Source: Plantago ovata (lineage: Eukaryota; Streptophyta; Magnoliopsida; Lamiales; Plantaginaceae). From it: a DNA stretch of 64,000 nt. Of the stretch, positions 23,978-36,035 are shown piece by piece (the stretch's first letter is position 1; each line of letters opens with the position of its first letter). Made by a program: the position numbers and the translations under genes. The stretch lies in NCBI GenBank assembly GCA_028274465.1, contig CM051458.1:12167566-12231565 (forward strand), read 5' to 3'. Below the pieces are notes generated by a model. That model did not search any database and was not told where the DNA came from. It saw nothing but the letters and a program-made list of their open reading frames with translations.

Positions 23978-24075
23978 GAGTTTCATGGTTTATGTACCCA
24001 GAGTTTCATATTAGCCACTCAAAACAGAGTTTCATGGTTTATGTACCCAGAGTTTCATATTAGCCACTCAAAACA
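23978..24075. repeat. 49-bp tandem duplication
   Basis: Two exact or near-exact copies of a 49-base unit beginning GAGTTTCATGGTTTATGTAC (23978-24026 and 24027-24075). A decayed third relative follows near 24128 (CCAGGGTTTGATAGGCACACAAAA). It lies close to the 3' end of the VEN4-like gene. Confidence 0.9.
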
Positions 24076-24273
24076 GGACTTGGGTATATGGAATTTACAC
24101 CTGCTTGGGGTATGCGATGTAGTCTCTGTGCCCAGGGTTTGATAGGCACACAAAAGAGGACTTGTGTGAGTGGAATTTACACATCTACTGCTCATATAAC
24201 GACGACTTTAACTACAGAGCTATCTAAGCCATTTTGTGCAGAGTTATAGCTAGGTGAGACTGATCTAGGAGTG

Positions 24274-27200
24274 TTAGTTAAACGGGTGAACAGGAAGGCA
24301 CTTTCTTTTCTTCTTCTCGGGAGTTGCATGGACTTGAGTCGTCTTTCCATAGGTCTTGATCTGGTAATTTTCAAAGGCTGCTGACACTGCGCCGACCTGT
24401 ATTAATGTTCAAAATAAACACAGTTTATACATACAATGAACCAAAATCCATGTAAAGAACTGAAATAAACATGAAATGGAGACGCTGACCATGTTCGCAT
24501 TCTTGGCATAAACCCTCACGATCTTATCTTGGTAAGAGGTGGGCAGTAAATGACTAATCTGCTCATCTTTGGCAGGAACTGTCTCGTTGCTGTCATAATC
24601 CTGACGAAGCCAACAGCAGGTAAGTGCGTCAACAGTAAATATCTTGCGGTGGTATCATTAGTCAAATGAGAAACATAAAGGGCTGAGATATTTAGATCAA
24701 CAGATTATTATTATTATTATATTACCTTGAAAAATTTTATGCTGGTGGTGGAGAAGCACAAGGATGACAATGGAAGCAGAAAAAAAGTCAGAAAAAATTG
24801 TAACTCAAAGGTACGAAGATAATAATCAGGAGCAATTAACATTTACTAATTTACTTTTCAAGAGGATTTCTCTCCCCACGGGTCAGATCAATTTTCACAT
24901 TGGTGACTGCGATATCTTCCACTTGTATTTGCGGGTGAGCAGAACTCTGCAAAAGCAGTTATTCTGTAAGTATCTTTCTTTGTTTACAATTGAGATGCAA
25001 TACGAAATGACAAAAAAAGGTGGAGTGGCGGACCTGTGAACAAACTATGTCTTCAGGAGTGACATTTTTGAAGTGGTCCATCTTGTCTTTTGGAACTGAA
25101 TACTCGTTACAGTACTGTGAACAAACAATAGTATACTGAAGTTGCGGCATACTATATTTGGTGCATAAAGACTGCTTTTACATTCTAATGATACGGATAC
25201 TATACCTGGTAAAGGTCTCTTCTTCGGATACGGAGGACCAAATCTCTAGATTCCTTCAACTTGGGGTTTGTAGAAGTCTCAATTTGTTTCAGTATTGAGT
25301 CATCCAACTGCATTGCGTGAAATTTAATCAAGGAGCCAGATGCATAGGAAAATTGATAAATCTGGACATATCAAGTTAAATTACTGAAAAGTAAAGAGTT
25401 AACCTTCCAGTATTCAGCTGGTTCATCAATATAGGATGAAAGATGAAGAACATCATTTGCTTTTGTCATTGCATCAACAAACATGAGTTCTATTGCCTGA
25501 AATGATTTATAGAACTGTTGACCCCAAATTGAAATTAAGGTCATATAATAAAGCCAGTGGAACAGGTAATACGGTACCTTCACTTTGGAATGCATATACA
25601 CCGTGCGATGCAAATCAGCTCGAGTGGCAAATAACTTGTGAACAGTAAGATCTGAACATGCATTCAACAAAGAGTAGGATGAGTATTGACAATGGAGCAT
25701 CACAAAGACATTGTTATAGCTATGAATACTGACAATCCTTAGCGCGATAGCAAATCTCATTTCCTAGCACTCTCATAGTCTCTAACATCCTGCAAGAGAC
25801 AGAATAGAAGTTAGGCGTTCCTGTAATTGGGTAAATTTTCGTAAGCGCATTAAGCATACTTTCAGGAAAGGAAACCTCGTATACATTTCAGTTTGGTGCT
25901 TATCCGGATTTAGTGCTAATGATAAATTTTAAAATCAAGAACTACACAGATATTCAATACCTCTGAAACTGAAAATTACAGCCAAGCCCACAAGCCCTAG
26001 AGTCACGGACAATGTAATCAAATCTGCATAGAGCGAAAGAAAAAAATAATTTATGAGTTCCTGGAAAGAGGCAACTCTTGTTTGTTTGTCAGAAAGAATC
26101 ATAAGATTAGCAATTGCAACAGAAAACATACTTATCGACATCTATTCCATTCCGTCCATTAGCAACAATGTCATATAGGAAGCGCTTCTCTTCCATGCTC
26201 TATTTATTAGAACAAACAGGCAAAATAGAAATCAATGAACAAACATCATAGACTCCTCTGGATCTATGATAGATCTGTAAGTGTATTTTAAGGGCACACT
26301 TACATTAGAATCATGTTTCTCAGAGGCAATTATCATTTCCTGAAAAGAATAAAAGCGACCAGCAAGATTTTTGTAAGAGAAATGAAAATAGCATGCTCAT
26401 GCAACACCGAAAGAAATAAGGAAGGTTGCAAAATCCATGCATTAATAGTAAAGCAGCGGCATAATTGCTGTGGAATTAATGGTAACACCTAGTTAATTTT
26501 CCTTTTTTCTTTTTTTTATGGTCATACACAGGAAGCTCCAGGTTCAAAGTGTAGCATTATGACTTAAAATGTCTGGAAACATGCCCTGGGGGTATCTCCA
26601 TTTTTGGAGATACTAGAATGTCCATATTGAAGTAGGTCAATGCCATTTTAACCCACTAAAAACTCCAGCTATGACAAAACGAGAGACTAAATAGATAAGA
26701 ATCTTGAGGATAAACCATGATCATGCATACACATGGTAAACATAGTTAAGAGAGTAGAGATTTAAGCAATCAAACCTTCACTTTCTTAAGGGTGGCAGAG
26801 TCAATATCAATGTTATGCTCATCTACAACATAATCTATCATCCTCAGAGACATGTCTTCATGAGACCTGCAAATATTATTGATTTATTGCAGTGAGCAGT
26901 TGCGGATGTAAGAAAACCTAATTTAGCAATTTACAGATGTGATATCTTGAAAGTGATTTCTTAAGAATGCATTCTCAATAGTAGGATGGAGCAAAGCTAA
27001 GACATCCCTGGCACAACTAATTGACAGATGTAATACATAAGGGCCATTACCATTTCCTGCCACTACAGACTCGCGGAAGAAATTCACGCTCAAACATGTG
27101 GCTGAATGGCCCATGACCCACATCATGCAGTAGACCTACAGAAAATCAGCAAAGGTGCATAAGAAGATAGTGTTTGCCGCTAAAAAGAAGTGATTGCATA

Positions 27201-29765
27201 CATATCACAATTCACAAAATAGATTTACCTGCTAGTTTTACTGCCTGTATGTCAAAATCATCAATGTCAAGCTCCAAACCCTACAATCATGGGATTCATA
27301 AAGCTCTGTACTGCACGTAGTGATCCTAATATAAAGTGATTAAAAAATACCTGATATCTTCTCAATGTGTTGATAGCTTCACTAGCAAGCCAAAAGACCC
27401 AAGTGAGTGCTCAAAACGAGAGTGAACAGCTCCTGGATAGACCATGTATGACAAACCTGAAAGTAAATATGTAAGTCAAATTAGAAGAAGCCTACATCAA
27501 GCTGTGACAGGCTCTTAGTAAGAAACTTGAAGATAAAGCACCATGATAAATGATTCAGACAGGAAAAAACTACCTAATCCATCTGATTGTTCTCAGTTCT
27601 CACCTATCAGCTTCTACAAAACTCTTGCCACTTTTTCAACGTTTACAGGAAAATTTTGCTCCGAAGCGAGAATGTACAACCATTTTTAACAAAAAGCACT
27701 AAATGCATCATATATTCCTAACAAAACGTACTACCTATCCGAAGTACAGTACCTTTCACCACATGGTACAGTACAACAGAGTATTTGTAAGATGTTCTTA
27801 TTCAAAGATTATATAGTTTTTTAAACAAAGGAAACATAAATACACTCAGAACAGTAAACGTGTAAAACAGAGTGCCCCTAAAAGAGGACCTACATGTATT
27901 TGTATTGTTTGGGATAAAACCAATAATTCACCATATTAATGCAGATAGAATTCAAATACACTGCAAAAGTTAACTCATCAGCTTTCTAACTTGATAACTA
28001 GTTCCAGGATTCCGGCATTCCGCAATAACCAACACAGTTTTACTTACTCAATCGAATGTACCAAACCTTTACGGAACTCATACATTGCATAGATGACAAC
28101 GAATAAAATCTTAAACGCACCTAGCTGCTTCAGATCTCGAAGTCTGAAACAATTTTAAGAAATACATTAGATGTTATATTAAAACCTTATGGAATAACAA
28201 TAAGGAATGCAGAACAGGAAATATCGTAGGAAAAGATTAGCTCAGCAGTAGTACAACTGACCTTTGAAACTGTTCGGTATCGATAAACTTCAAAGCAAGC
28301 TGCATTCCAAATAGGAAAAACAGAAGTCAGAAATTTCCGTGCTATGAATGGACATTTTTTCAATATGAGGGGTCACCTAATTCCTTCCAATTCATATGCG
28401 TTAAATCAACTCAAAAGTAGATAAGTAATGCCCGAACATGACAACACATAAATATCTAATATGAGGTCACAAATGAGTTCAGCAATAATAACATCTGACC
28501 ACCAAGCATGACAAAATCTAATGAATCTCCAAAATTAAGTTAAATCTATCTAAAGGTTGAAAAACATTATAGTATATTGCATCTTATTCTTAACTATATT
28601 TGTATATATTCAAATTTTTCATCAGTAGCAAATTTCATGTCGTAATCATAAAGCTAAACTAGCACGAAATGCATGCATATAGACCAAACATAACAAGTTA
28701 CAGGTGCCGTGCAGATGCATATGTTCAGTACCCAAATTACTGAAGTCAATCCAACCATAGTAATGACTCACTTACACATTCCAAAGAGGACTCGGCTAAT
28801 AGTAAAATAAAAAACCAGGTTGATTAAACCACGAACCACATTAAACTGACATGCATTACCAGAGCCACTACCATAAAAGCCACTCTAGATACATATCAAG
28901 TGACTCAGTAACTTAATCAACATAAAAAGTATACTCCAGTCATCAACTGACGTAAGTATACAACGACTAAATCACGCAATGTAATTAACACAAGGTGCAA
29001 TAATGCAGTTAATACTTCGAACAATGCATATCACTACCATACAAGTAAACAGATAATACATATGCACTTGTTCAGTAGCCAGATTACCATAACGATCAAA
29101 CCATACCAAATTACAAATAACTCACTTCCAAATTCCACAAACATAGAAAACTAGAAAAATTCCTAAAATGAACAGAATCAATTGTAGTGAAGCTTCGGAT
29201 TGAAACATCACTAGGCGCTATTAGCCTACCGCAAAAACAACACAGATCAAGCGAATCCAAGGCTTAATCAACATACAAAAAAACGCATAGCATATAGCAT
29301 ACAGTAACCGATTCAAGGAAGGAAACTAGTTTGAACAATACAAAACGATATAATACTAGTCGAACATCGGAAATCGTATTCGAAATTCCACATCAACACT
29401 AAACGAGCTCGTTTCGAGCAGTAAAAACACAATCGTCTAATAAAATTGTGTAACATTAAACATAATCGCATTCAAAATTGAACATCAACACCAAACAAGC
29501 TCGTTTCCTGTAACAGTAGACACAATCGAATCGAAAATCAACACTAAACGAGCACACAATCGAGTAGAAAATCAACACAAACGAGCTCGTTTCGTTTCGT
29601 AATAATAGTCCATACGAGAGAACGAAATGTGGAGTTACGTACAGGATCGAGATAAATGTTGCCGTGAACATTGTCGTGAATGTGCTTCGTGAACCTTCGA
29701 GCATCAGTTGACGGTCCGGCGTAGACAGTAGTAGCCATATCCTGCTCGCAGTAGGTAGCTCCCAT
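24274..29765 (-). CDS. VEN4: VEN4/SAMHD1-like HD-domain dNTP phosphohydrolase, 19 exons, one-base lesion in exon 4
   Basis: SAMHD1-family enzymes hydrolyse dNTPs to nucleoside and triphosphate; Arabidopsis VEN4 affects dNTP balance and chloroplast development. Minus-strand exons: 29765-29643, 28299-28262, 28143-28121, 27456-27351, 27280-27229, 27135-27051, 26866-26776, 26339-26304, 26199-26132, 26023-25961, 25789-25734, 25651-25578, 25496-25404, 25307-25206, 25114-25034, 24946-24855, 24741-24726, 24600-24490, 24396-24274. Motifs: [12 protein letters not shown] near the N-terminus, [15 protein letters not shown], metal-binding [22 protein letters not shown] (third Asp), [20 protein letters not shown], and a basic EKKKRK near the C-terminus. 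Phases agree through exon 3 and from exon 5 onward, but exon 4 is 106 bases where 107 is needed: the GGG at 27398-27400 appears to have lost a G. As written, translation leaves frame after HSLG and stops soon after. Either a real null allele or an assembly indel. Confidence 0.88.
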
Positions 29766-30020
29766 GGTTTTCTTCTACGAGATTCAATTTCAACGCCAAA
29801 AGTTGCAGAGAGATAGGTTGGTTCCTGAAATTTTGTAGAGAGAGAGATTGGAGATTGGCAGTTACGTGAAAAGAGAGAGAAAGGGTTGAGTGTTTGGAAT
29901 GGAATTTTGGAATTTGGAGTGGTGGTGGTGGAAAGGGGTTTTTGTTGATGCCGCCAAAAGCATGTGTCTTTTCATTTTCATTCGCAATAAATACTTGTCT
30001 AATCGCACCACCTAGCGCGT
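29766..30020 (-). promoter_or_regulatory. Presumed promoter/5' UTR of the VEN4-like gene
   Basis: On the minus strand the leader is pyrimidine-rich (CTCTCTCTCTACAAAATTTC and CTTTCTCTCTCTTTTC near 29837-29885), a 'Y-patch' feature common at plant transcription starts. No clear TATA box was identified. Beyond 30020 the sequence becomes AT-rich intergenic DNA. Confidence 0.45.
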
Positions 30021-30320
30021 GCTATTTACAAATAGATAGAATCTTTTTTTCTTTTTGTTTTTAGAATTTTATCATTATTATTATTATTTATTTACAAAGC
30101 AAAAAGATTGAACTTGTCAGGAATATTGTTTATCCTTGGAGAGGGATTGAAACGTGTGGCCGTGTTGGTGAGCTCTTATAAACTTCAATTCGAGTATAGT
30201 TATGGTAATTAATTTTAAAAAACTTAAAGACATGTTTTAGAGAATTTATTGCAAACGTTATAGTATAAAATAGCAATAATGTTATGAGTTATAAAACATA
30301 TTGAACGTCTTTATCTTATA

Positions 30321-30594
30321 CTCATCTGTCCCAATTAATTATTTACGCATTCATTTTATGAATATTTAATCAATTCTTTACGTTTTTATTTTTGAAAAAA
30401 TTATCACACATCTCATCTATTTTATGTGAATGTGGATCCCAATTTTACAATTCTTTATCTCTACTAATATCTCATATTCTTTTAATCCACCATCCCACAT
30501 TTACATATGATATTAGTATAACACTACTAAACAAAATTATTTATTAAAAACCGTGCAAAAATCAAATTTAGACATATCATCGGGAGGGAGTGAG
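30321..30594. mobile_element. Stowaway-type MITE
   Basis: A 274-base element between TA dinucleotides, with left end CTCATCTGTCCCAATTAATT and right end TCATCGGGAGGGAGTGAG. The interior (CATTTTATGAATATT, CTCATATTCTTTTAATCC) is typical of plant Stowaway elements. Non-coding. Confidence 0.75.
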
Positions 30595-30970
30595 TAACAT
30601 TTAGATTTTTTGGTAAAACATCAAAGATTCTTAATAAGACATAATAGGTTTTGATATTAAATAATTTTCTTTATAACATCATGTATGAAATTTTAGTAAA
30701 TATCAAACCTTATTTCATGAATTATGACCGTATAAGCATATCCAACGAAATACGTACTAGTAGTATTATATTTTACCTTTGGTTTTTATTACTATTATTA
30801 TATTATCAAGCGCGTATAGTTGGCATGTCCCTCATCGTGACTCGTGAGGTTCTTCCTATTAGTGTGGACTGTGGAGTAATAAATGGGCTCTTATTCTACT
30901 GAATTATTATTAGTGTCGTGCTCTAGAAATAGGTTGAGGAGGACTCGAATCCAGGCCACGACGTCCGATG

Positions 30971-31760
30971 CTTAATAAAGGGTCATTTCCATATGGTACC
31001 CCTGTTATTGTTTTTAATTACATCGAGGTCTACCTTAGTCCGGAGTTTACATCCATATCCTGACTAGATGAAATTAATTACATTTGGATCCACGAACTTG
31101 ACTTTTCGCGAACTTATTCATTGAAATTACTTTCTTACCCTTAGTCAATTATTAGATTTTTAAGTTGACCAAACAATGTGAGATTTTGTTTATTACATTT
31201 TTAACCCAAATATTTTCATTTTTACAAACTTAACACTATTTATTTAAAAACGAACCCACGTAATTTTATAATATTTCAAAATGGTCTAAAAACTTATTTA
31301 AAAACAAACCCTATAAAAAAATATATTTCAATATAGTCCTAAAAAAAAAAAAAGCAAAAAGAAAAACAAAAAACAGTCCGATCGCTCCAAACCGGAGCTG
31401 TTAAACAGCTCCGGATCGGAACAGCTCCGATCTGGAGCTGTTAAACAGCTCCAAACCGGAGCTGTTGAGCTGTTACCAAAATCGGAGCTGCTCCGACGCC
31501 GGTACCGGAATTGATGAAGAAGAAGATGGGAAAAGAAAAATAAAAATAAAAATAAGAAGAGTTAAGGATATTAAAACTTAATTTTTCTTTTTTGGAGCTA
31601 AGACCGCGTTTGGATGAACTGGAATGAACAGTGCCGCTTTTTTTGGTCAACACAAAATGGGGGAAATGGGGCTATATGTAATTCTGGGACTAACGGGGTG
31701 GTAGATGAAAATAGGTGTCCCAGTAGGGGTACCATATGATATTTACCCCTTATTAAAAGC
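30971..31760. mobile_element. TIR element with GCTCCG/CGGAGC core, member 1
   Basis: The left end AATAAAGGGTCATTTCCATATGGTACCCCTG pairs with the complement of the right end, AATAAGGGGTAAATATCATATGGTACCCCTAC. The core (31386-31505) is packed with short inverted copies of GGAGCTGTTAAACAGCTCC and related GCTCCGATC units, followed by an A-rich/G-rich tract (GAAGAAGAAGATGGGAAAAG). No transposase. The same architecture recurs at 41.9 kb and 53.8/62.3 kb. No target duplication could be fixed; MULE-like is a guess. Confidence 0.65.
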
Positions 31761-32235
31761 AAAACCAGTGCAAAACCAATAATGCAAGTCATGATTTATG
31801 AAGTTATATATATTTTATTGTTATATATATATACTCTCTTTTTTTACGTAATAATTTTTCATGTATTTTTTAGATTATCTATGTTTTTATTTGTGTTAAT
31901 TTGTAATAAGAAGAAACTTGTATTTATTAAGAAATGTCTTATTCTAACAAATGAAGGGGTATGTAAGTCATTTAACAAAAGTGAAAATCTAAATTGAAAC
32001 TTGTCATTCGTTAATGTAAATACGCCTTAAGAGATTGTCCTTTTTTTTTACACTAGTTCACAATCCGTCGAAAATCGACGGATATATTAAACTTTATATG
32101 ATAAAATAGAATATCTAATTAAAAATAAATTACAGACATATTTTGTTCCTCCTATACCGGGTAATCCTTCCCCATTCAACCTCACGTAACAACTTTCAAA
32201 CCAGTTAAACTATACCTAATGCCATATGCTCAAAG
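31761..32235. other. AT-rich intergenic segment
   Basis: No gene seen. A short inverted repeat CCGTCGAAAATCGACGG sits at 32066-32082; a related AAAGTCGACGGGTATA lies at the far end of the tandem array (33727-33742), so the two may bracket the array as one unit. Confidence 0.4.
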
Positions 32236-33742
32236 TTAGATAGTATAGTTTATAAATTCGCTCCCTCTGTGGGACACCATTTATAATAGGCACAAATCCA
32301 TAAAGGTATAGATCACGAATTCGTTTCCCGTTTAGCACATAGTGTAATAGACTCAAACAAAAAAGGTATAGATCATAAACACCCCCCCTAAATGGACACC
32401 TATTACAATAGACTCAAATTAAAAAACGGTATAGATCACAAATTTATTTTCCGTGAAGCACGTAGTGTAATAGGCTCAAACTGAAAAGGCATAGATAACA
32501 AATTCGCTCCTCTTGGTCCATGGAGCACCTAGTGGAATAGGCTCAAATTCAAAATGGCATAGATAACAAATTAGTTTCCCGTTTAGCACATAGTGTAATA
32601 TACTCAAACCAAAAAGGCATAGATCATAAATTCCCCCCCCCCCCCCAATGGGACACCTATTACAATAGACGCAAATTCGAAACGGTACAGATCACAATTT
32701 TATTTACCGTGAAGCATGTAGCGTAATAGGCTCAAACTGAAAAAGCATAGATAACAAATTCGCTCCCCGTGATCAGTGGAGCACCTAGTGGAATAGGCTC
32801 AAATTCAAAAGGCATAGATAATAATTTCGTTTCCCGTTTAGCACATAGTGTAATAGACTCAAACCAAAACGGTACATATCACAATTTTATTTCCCGTAAA
32901 GCACGTATTATAATAGGCTCAAATTGAAAAAGTATAGATAACAAATTCGTTCCCCGTGGTCCGTGGAGCACCTAGTGGAATAGGCTCAAATTCAAAAGGC
33001 ATAGATAATAAATTCGTTTTCCGTGTAGCACATAGTGTAATAGACTCACACCAAAAAGGCATAGATCATAAATTCCCCCCCCCCCCCCTAATGGGACACA
33101 TATTACAATAGACGCAAATTCAAAACGGTATAGATCACAAATTTATTTCCGTGAAGCACGTAGTGTAATAGGCTCAAACTGAAAAAGCATATATAACAAA
33201 TTCGCTCCCCATGGTCCGTGGAGCACCTAGTGAAATAGCTCAAATTCAAAAGGCATAGATCACAAATTCGTTTCCCGTTTAGCACATAGTGTAATAGACT
33301 CAAACCAAAAGGCATAGATCATAAACTCCCACTAATGGGACACCTATTACAATAGACGCAAATTCAAAACAGTATAGATCACAAATTTATTTTCCGTGAA
33401 GCACGTAGTTTAATAGGCTCAAACTAAAAGAGCATAGATAACAAATTCGCTCCTCGTGGTCCGTGGAACACCTAGTGGAATTAATAAGCTCAAATTCAAA
33501 AGGCATAGACCACAAATTCACTCTTTGTGGGACAACTATTACAATAAGTGCAAATTCAATAAGGTATAGATTACAAATTCATTTTCCGTTGAGCATGTAG
33601 TATAAGGGACTCAAACCCAAAAAGCATAGATAACAAATTCACTATCCCCATGGTACGCGGAAAACCTAGTGGAATAGGTTCAAACCTAAAAGTTATAAGG
33701 TATAGATTACAAATCCGTTCCTCGTAAAAGTCGACGGGTATA
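32236..33742. repeat. Higher-order tandem array, about 60-bp monomers in A-B-C-D order
   Basis: About 24 monomers of 59-75 bases, each ending in a form of GGCATAGATAACAAATT. Four monomer classes alternate: A (GTCCGTGGAGCACCTAGTGG), B (CCCGTTTAGCACATAGTGTA), C (poly-C then ATGGGACACCTATTACAATA) and D (CCGTGAAGCACGTAGTGTAA). The A-B-C-D order repeats with a period near 250 bases. C monomers carry a poly-C run of 6-15 bases. One repeat near 32820-32880 lacks C: a B monomer carries a C-like end, consistent with unequal recombination. A looser relative continues at about 36060-36360 beyond the CACTA element. Confidence 0.9.
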
Positions 33743-33832
33743 ATTCGAACATATATGGAAGAATTATACACTGGAAAATAATAGAATATATAACGAAAAT
33801 AAATAAATAAACACACGTATTTTAATAACTAT

Positions 33833-36032
33833 CACTACAAGAAAAACAGGATTTAGCGACGGATGCGGAGCGATCCGTCGCTATATACCATTAGCGACAG
33901 ACGGCCCGTCGCTAAATAGGACGTCGCGAAAAGTGGCGTCGCTAATCCAAAAAGCGACGGATGAGCTTATCCGTCTCTAAATTTAGAGACGGAACAGCTT
34001 ATCCGTCTCTAAATTTAGAGACGGAACAGCTCATCCGTCTCTAAATCTGATTTTTTATATAAAAAAAATTCTGTTTCTTTTAATTTATTTAATTCACCTA
34101 CAATATAATAAAATATAAAAATATAATTTTTAAAATGCAATAAGGGTGCTGCGAGAATCGAACTCGCGACCTCTCGCATTTCACGAGAATCATACCACTA
34201 GACCAAACACCCATAGTAATGGATACTCATTAACACTGGAAATGGAATGGAAGTAAACACTTCACATAACATAACACCAAAAAGTATTACGCAAACACGA
34301 AGGATTTTTAGAGACAAGAGGCCATAGCCTTTTTTTTTTTTTTTTTTTTGATAGTTAGAAAGTTTAAGTTGTGTATATTCAAAAGCTCATTAGAAACACT
34401 TACAATTCCAACCATAACATAAAAACACACAATCCCACAACACATTTCACAGTTTAAGTTGCAACTTCATCCCTAGTGCCCAACAAGTTTCACTACCACA
34501 ATGCTCAAAATCTAATAGGGATAATTAAGGACTCAGGGGCAGGGGCATATACAATTCATGTTTTATTGCCATCTTTCCTGATTTATACCGTACACTATGT
34601 ACTATGCTAAATTAGTTTAAGACAACATATGGCAGAATGAAGAGAATTCAGGTTAAATTAGAATAGAAAATTACTTGTTGTGTCGATCATGTCATCCACC
34701 ATCACCGCATAACGTCACCAATCAGACTCATTACCTACATTTGATAAAATTAATAAACCAGCAAAATCAAATACTAATTAAACTCAGAAAGAGTCCATTA
34801 AACATATGCTACATACAATCGTTCACCTTGTCTTTACTTTAATCAAACTCAAGAAACTTGAACCATAGTTGCCCCCAAAAAACCGCATATATGATACCCG
34901 AGCAATAATCAAGAGTACCACTACAAGTAAAGAAACTGAAAGCATTGCCTCATTCACACATCACAAGCTAAAGGAAACACAATCAACAACAATCAGCTAA
35001 CAATAGCCCGCGAGAAATTCAAAATTCAGTCTAGTTCTACAAACATAAATCATATTAACACAAAATCCAATCTTTGATGAATCTGGTTTTAACATCATCA
35101 CACCATAATTAATTAAATTAACAAAATAACATAATTAAATAATTAACATAATAATAACATGAATATGAACAGAACTAACTTGAGCAAATTTAACATGAAT
35201 ATTAAGCATGAATATCAAAATTCTATTTAACATGAATATTACATGAATATTAACCAAATTACACTTAAAAATAAGGTTAATTTACGGCAAATCAAATCGA
35301 AACTTCGGTTTAGGTTTAGGCAAAAAGCCTCAAAAATTAGGGTTAGGGTTCTAACCTTTTGTGGCAGAGATTGAATCGGAGAATCAGAGAGGAGAAGAGG
35401 AGGAGGTGGCTCGTCACTATGGCACGGTGGTGGCTAATTCTACCAATTTCAACCAAAAAGGAGGAATTAGGAAATGAAATTGAAAAACTAGAGAAGCAAA
35501 GAAAAGAATGAGATGAAGGAAACTTACCGATTGGATTAAAGAATGGTGGCGGTGGAAGGTGGTGCGTCTCCGATGATGACGATGGACGGTGGTGGGTGGT
35601 CGACGGTGGACGGCCGGTGGTTAGGGTTTACGGGATGATTTGGGGGAGAAGAGAATGAGGAGAGAATGAAGAAGAGAAGAAGACGTCGTCTTCTTTATAC
35701 GCAGATCGCGATTTCCTTTAACGACGGATAAGTCCATCCGTCTCCAAATTTAGCGACGGATAAACCGATCCGTCGCTATATTTTATTTAATGATTTTTCT
35801 TTTCTATTAATTAAACAATGGTCAACTCATATAGCGACGGATAAGTCCATCCGTCTCTAAATTTAGCGACGGATAAACCGATCCGTCGTAAATTTCACGA
35901 CGGATGGAATTATCCGTCGCTAATTACCAGTCAGATTTGTATACGTCGCTAATAACCGATCCGTCGCTATTTTGCGACGGATCGCATCCCGTCGCTATTA
36001 ATCCGTCTCTATTTGGCTGTTTTCTTGTAGTG
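33833..36032. mobile_element. Non-autonomous CACTA element, 2.2 kb, TSD TAT
   Basis: Starts CACTACAAGAAAAACAG and ends CTGTTTTCTTGTAGTG, perfect inverted ends, with a 3-base duplication TAT on both sides (33830-33832 and 36033-36035). Subterminal zones (33850-34045 and 35715-36005) are arrays of GCGACGGAT and its complement ATCCGTCGC. The interior has no transposase. It has a tRNA-like gene at 34144-34212 and, toward the right end, a purine-rich segment (GGAGAAGAGGAGGAGGTGG) that looks like a leader read leftward. Same family style as the element at 54228. Confidence 0.95.
34144..34212 (-). tRNA. tRNA-like sequence (tRNA-Pro-derived?) inside a CACTA element
   Basis: On the minus strand, 69 bases fold as a tRNA: acceptor GGGTGTT/AGCACCC (7 pairs, one G-T), D-arm GGTCTAGTGGTATGAT (A-box-like), anticodon stem TCTCG/CGAGA and T-arm GCGAGTTCGATTCTCGC (B-box GGTTCGATTCC-like). 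The body resembles plant tRNA-Pro, but the anticodon loop (TGAAATG) lacks the universal U33 and the arm is about two bases shorter than in tRNA-Pro. A T-run follows some distance away, not directly. Most likely a tRNA pseudogene or a captured tRNA with a changed anticodon arm. Function cannot be asserted. Confidence 0.65.
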
Positions 36033-36035
36033 TAT

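Noticed and set aside
29390..29610. Repeated ACGAGCTCGTTTC segments in VEN4 intron 1 and exon 1 flank as a regulatory array
   Set aside because: The units are imperfect and irregularly spaced, and no known factor site could be named. Left as simple intronic repetition.
32236..33742. CRISPR-like array
   Set aside because: The repeats have no unique spacers, the monomers grade into one another, and the context is a plant nuclear genome. It is a tandem satellite-like array.
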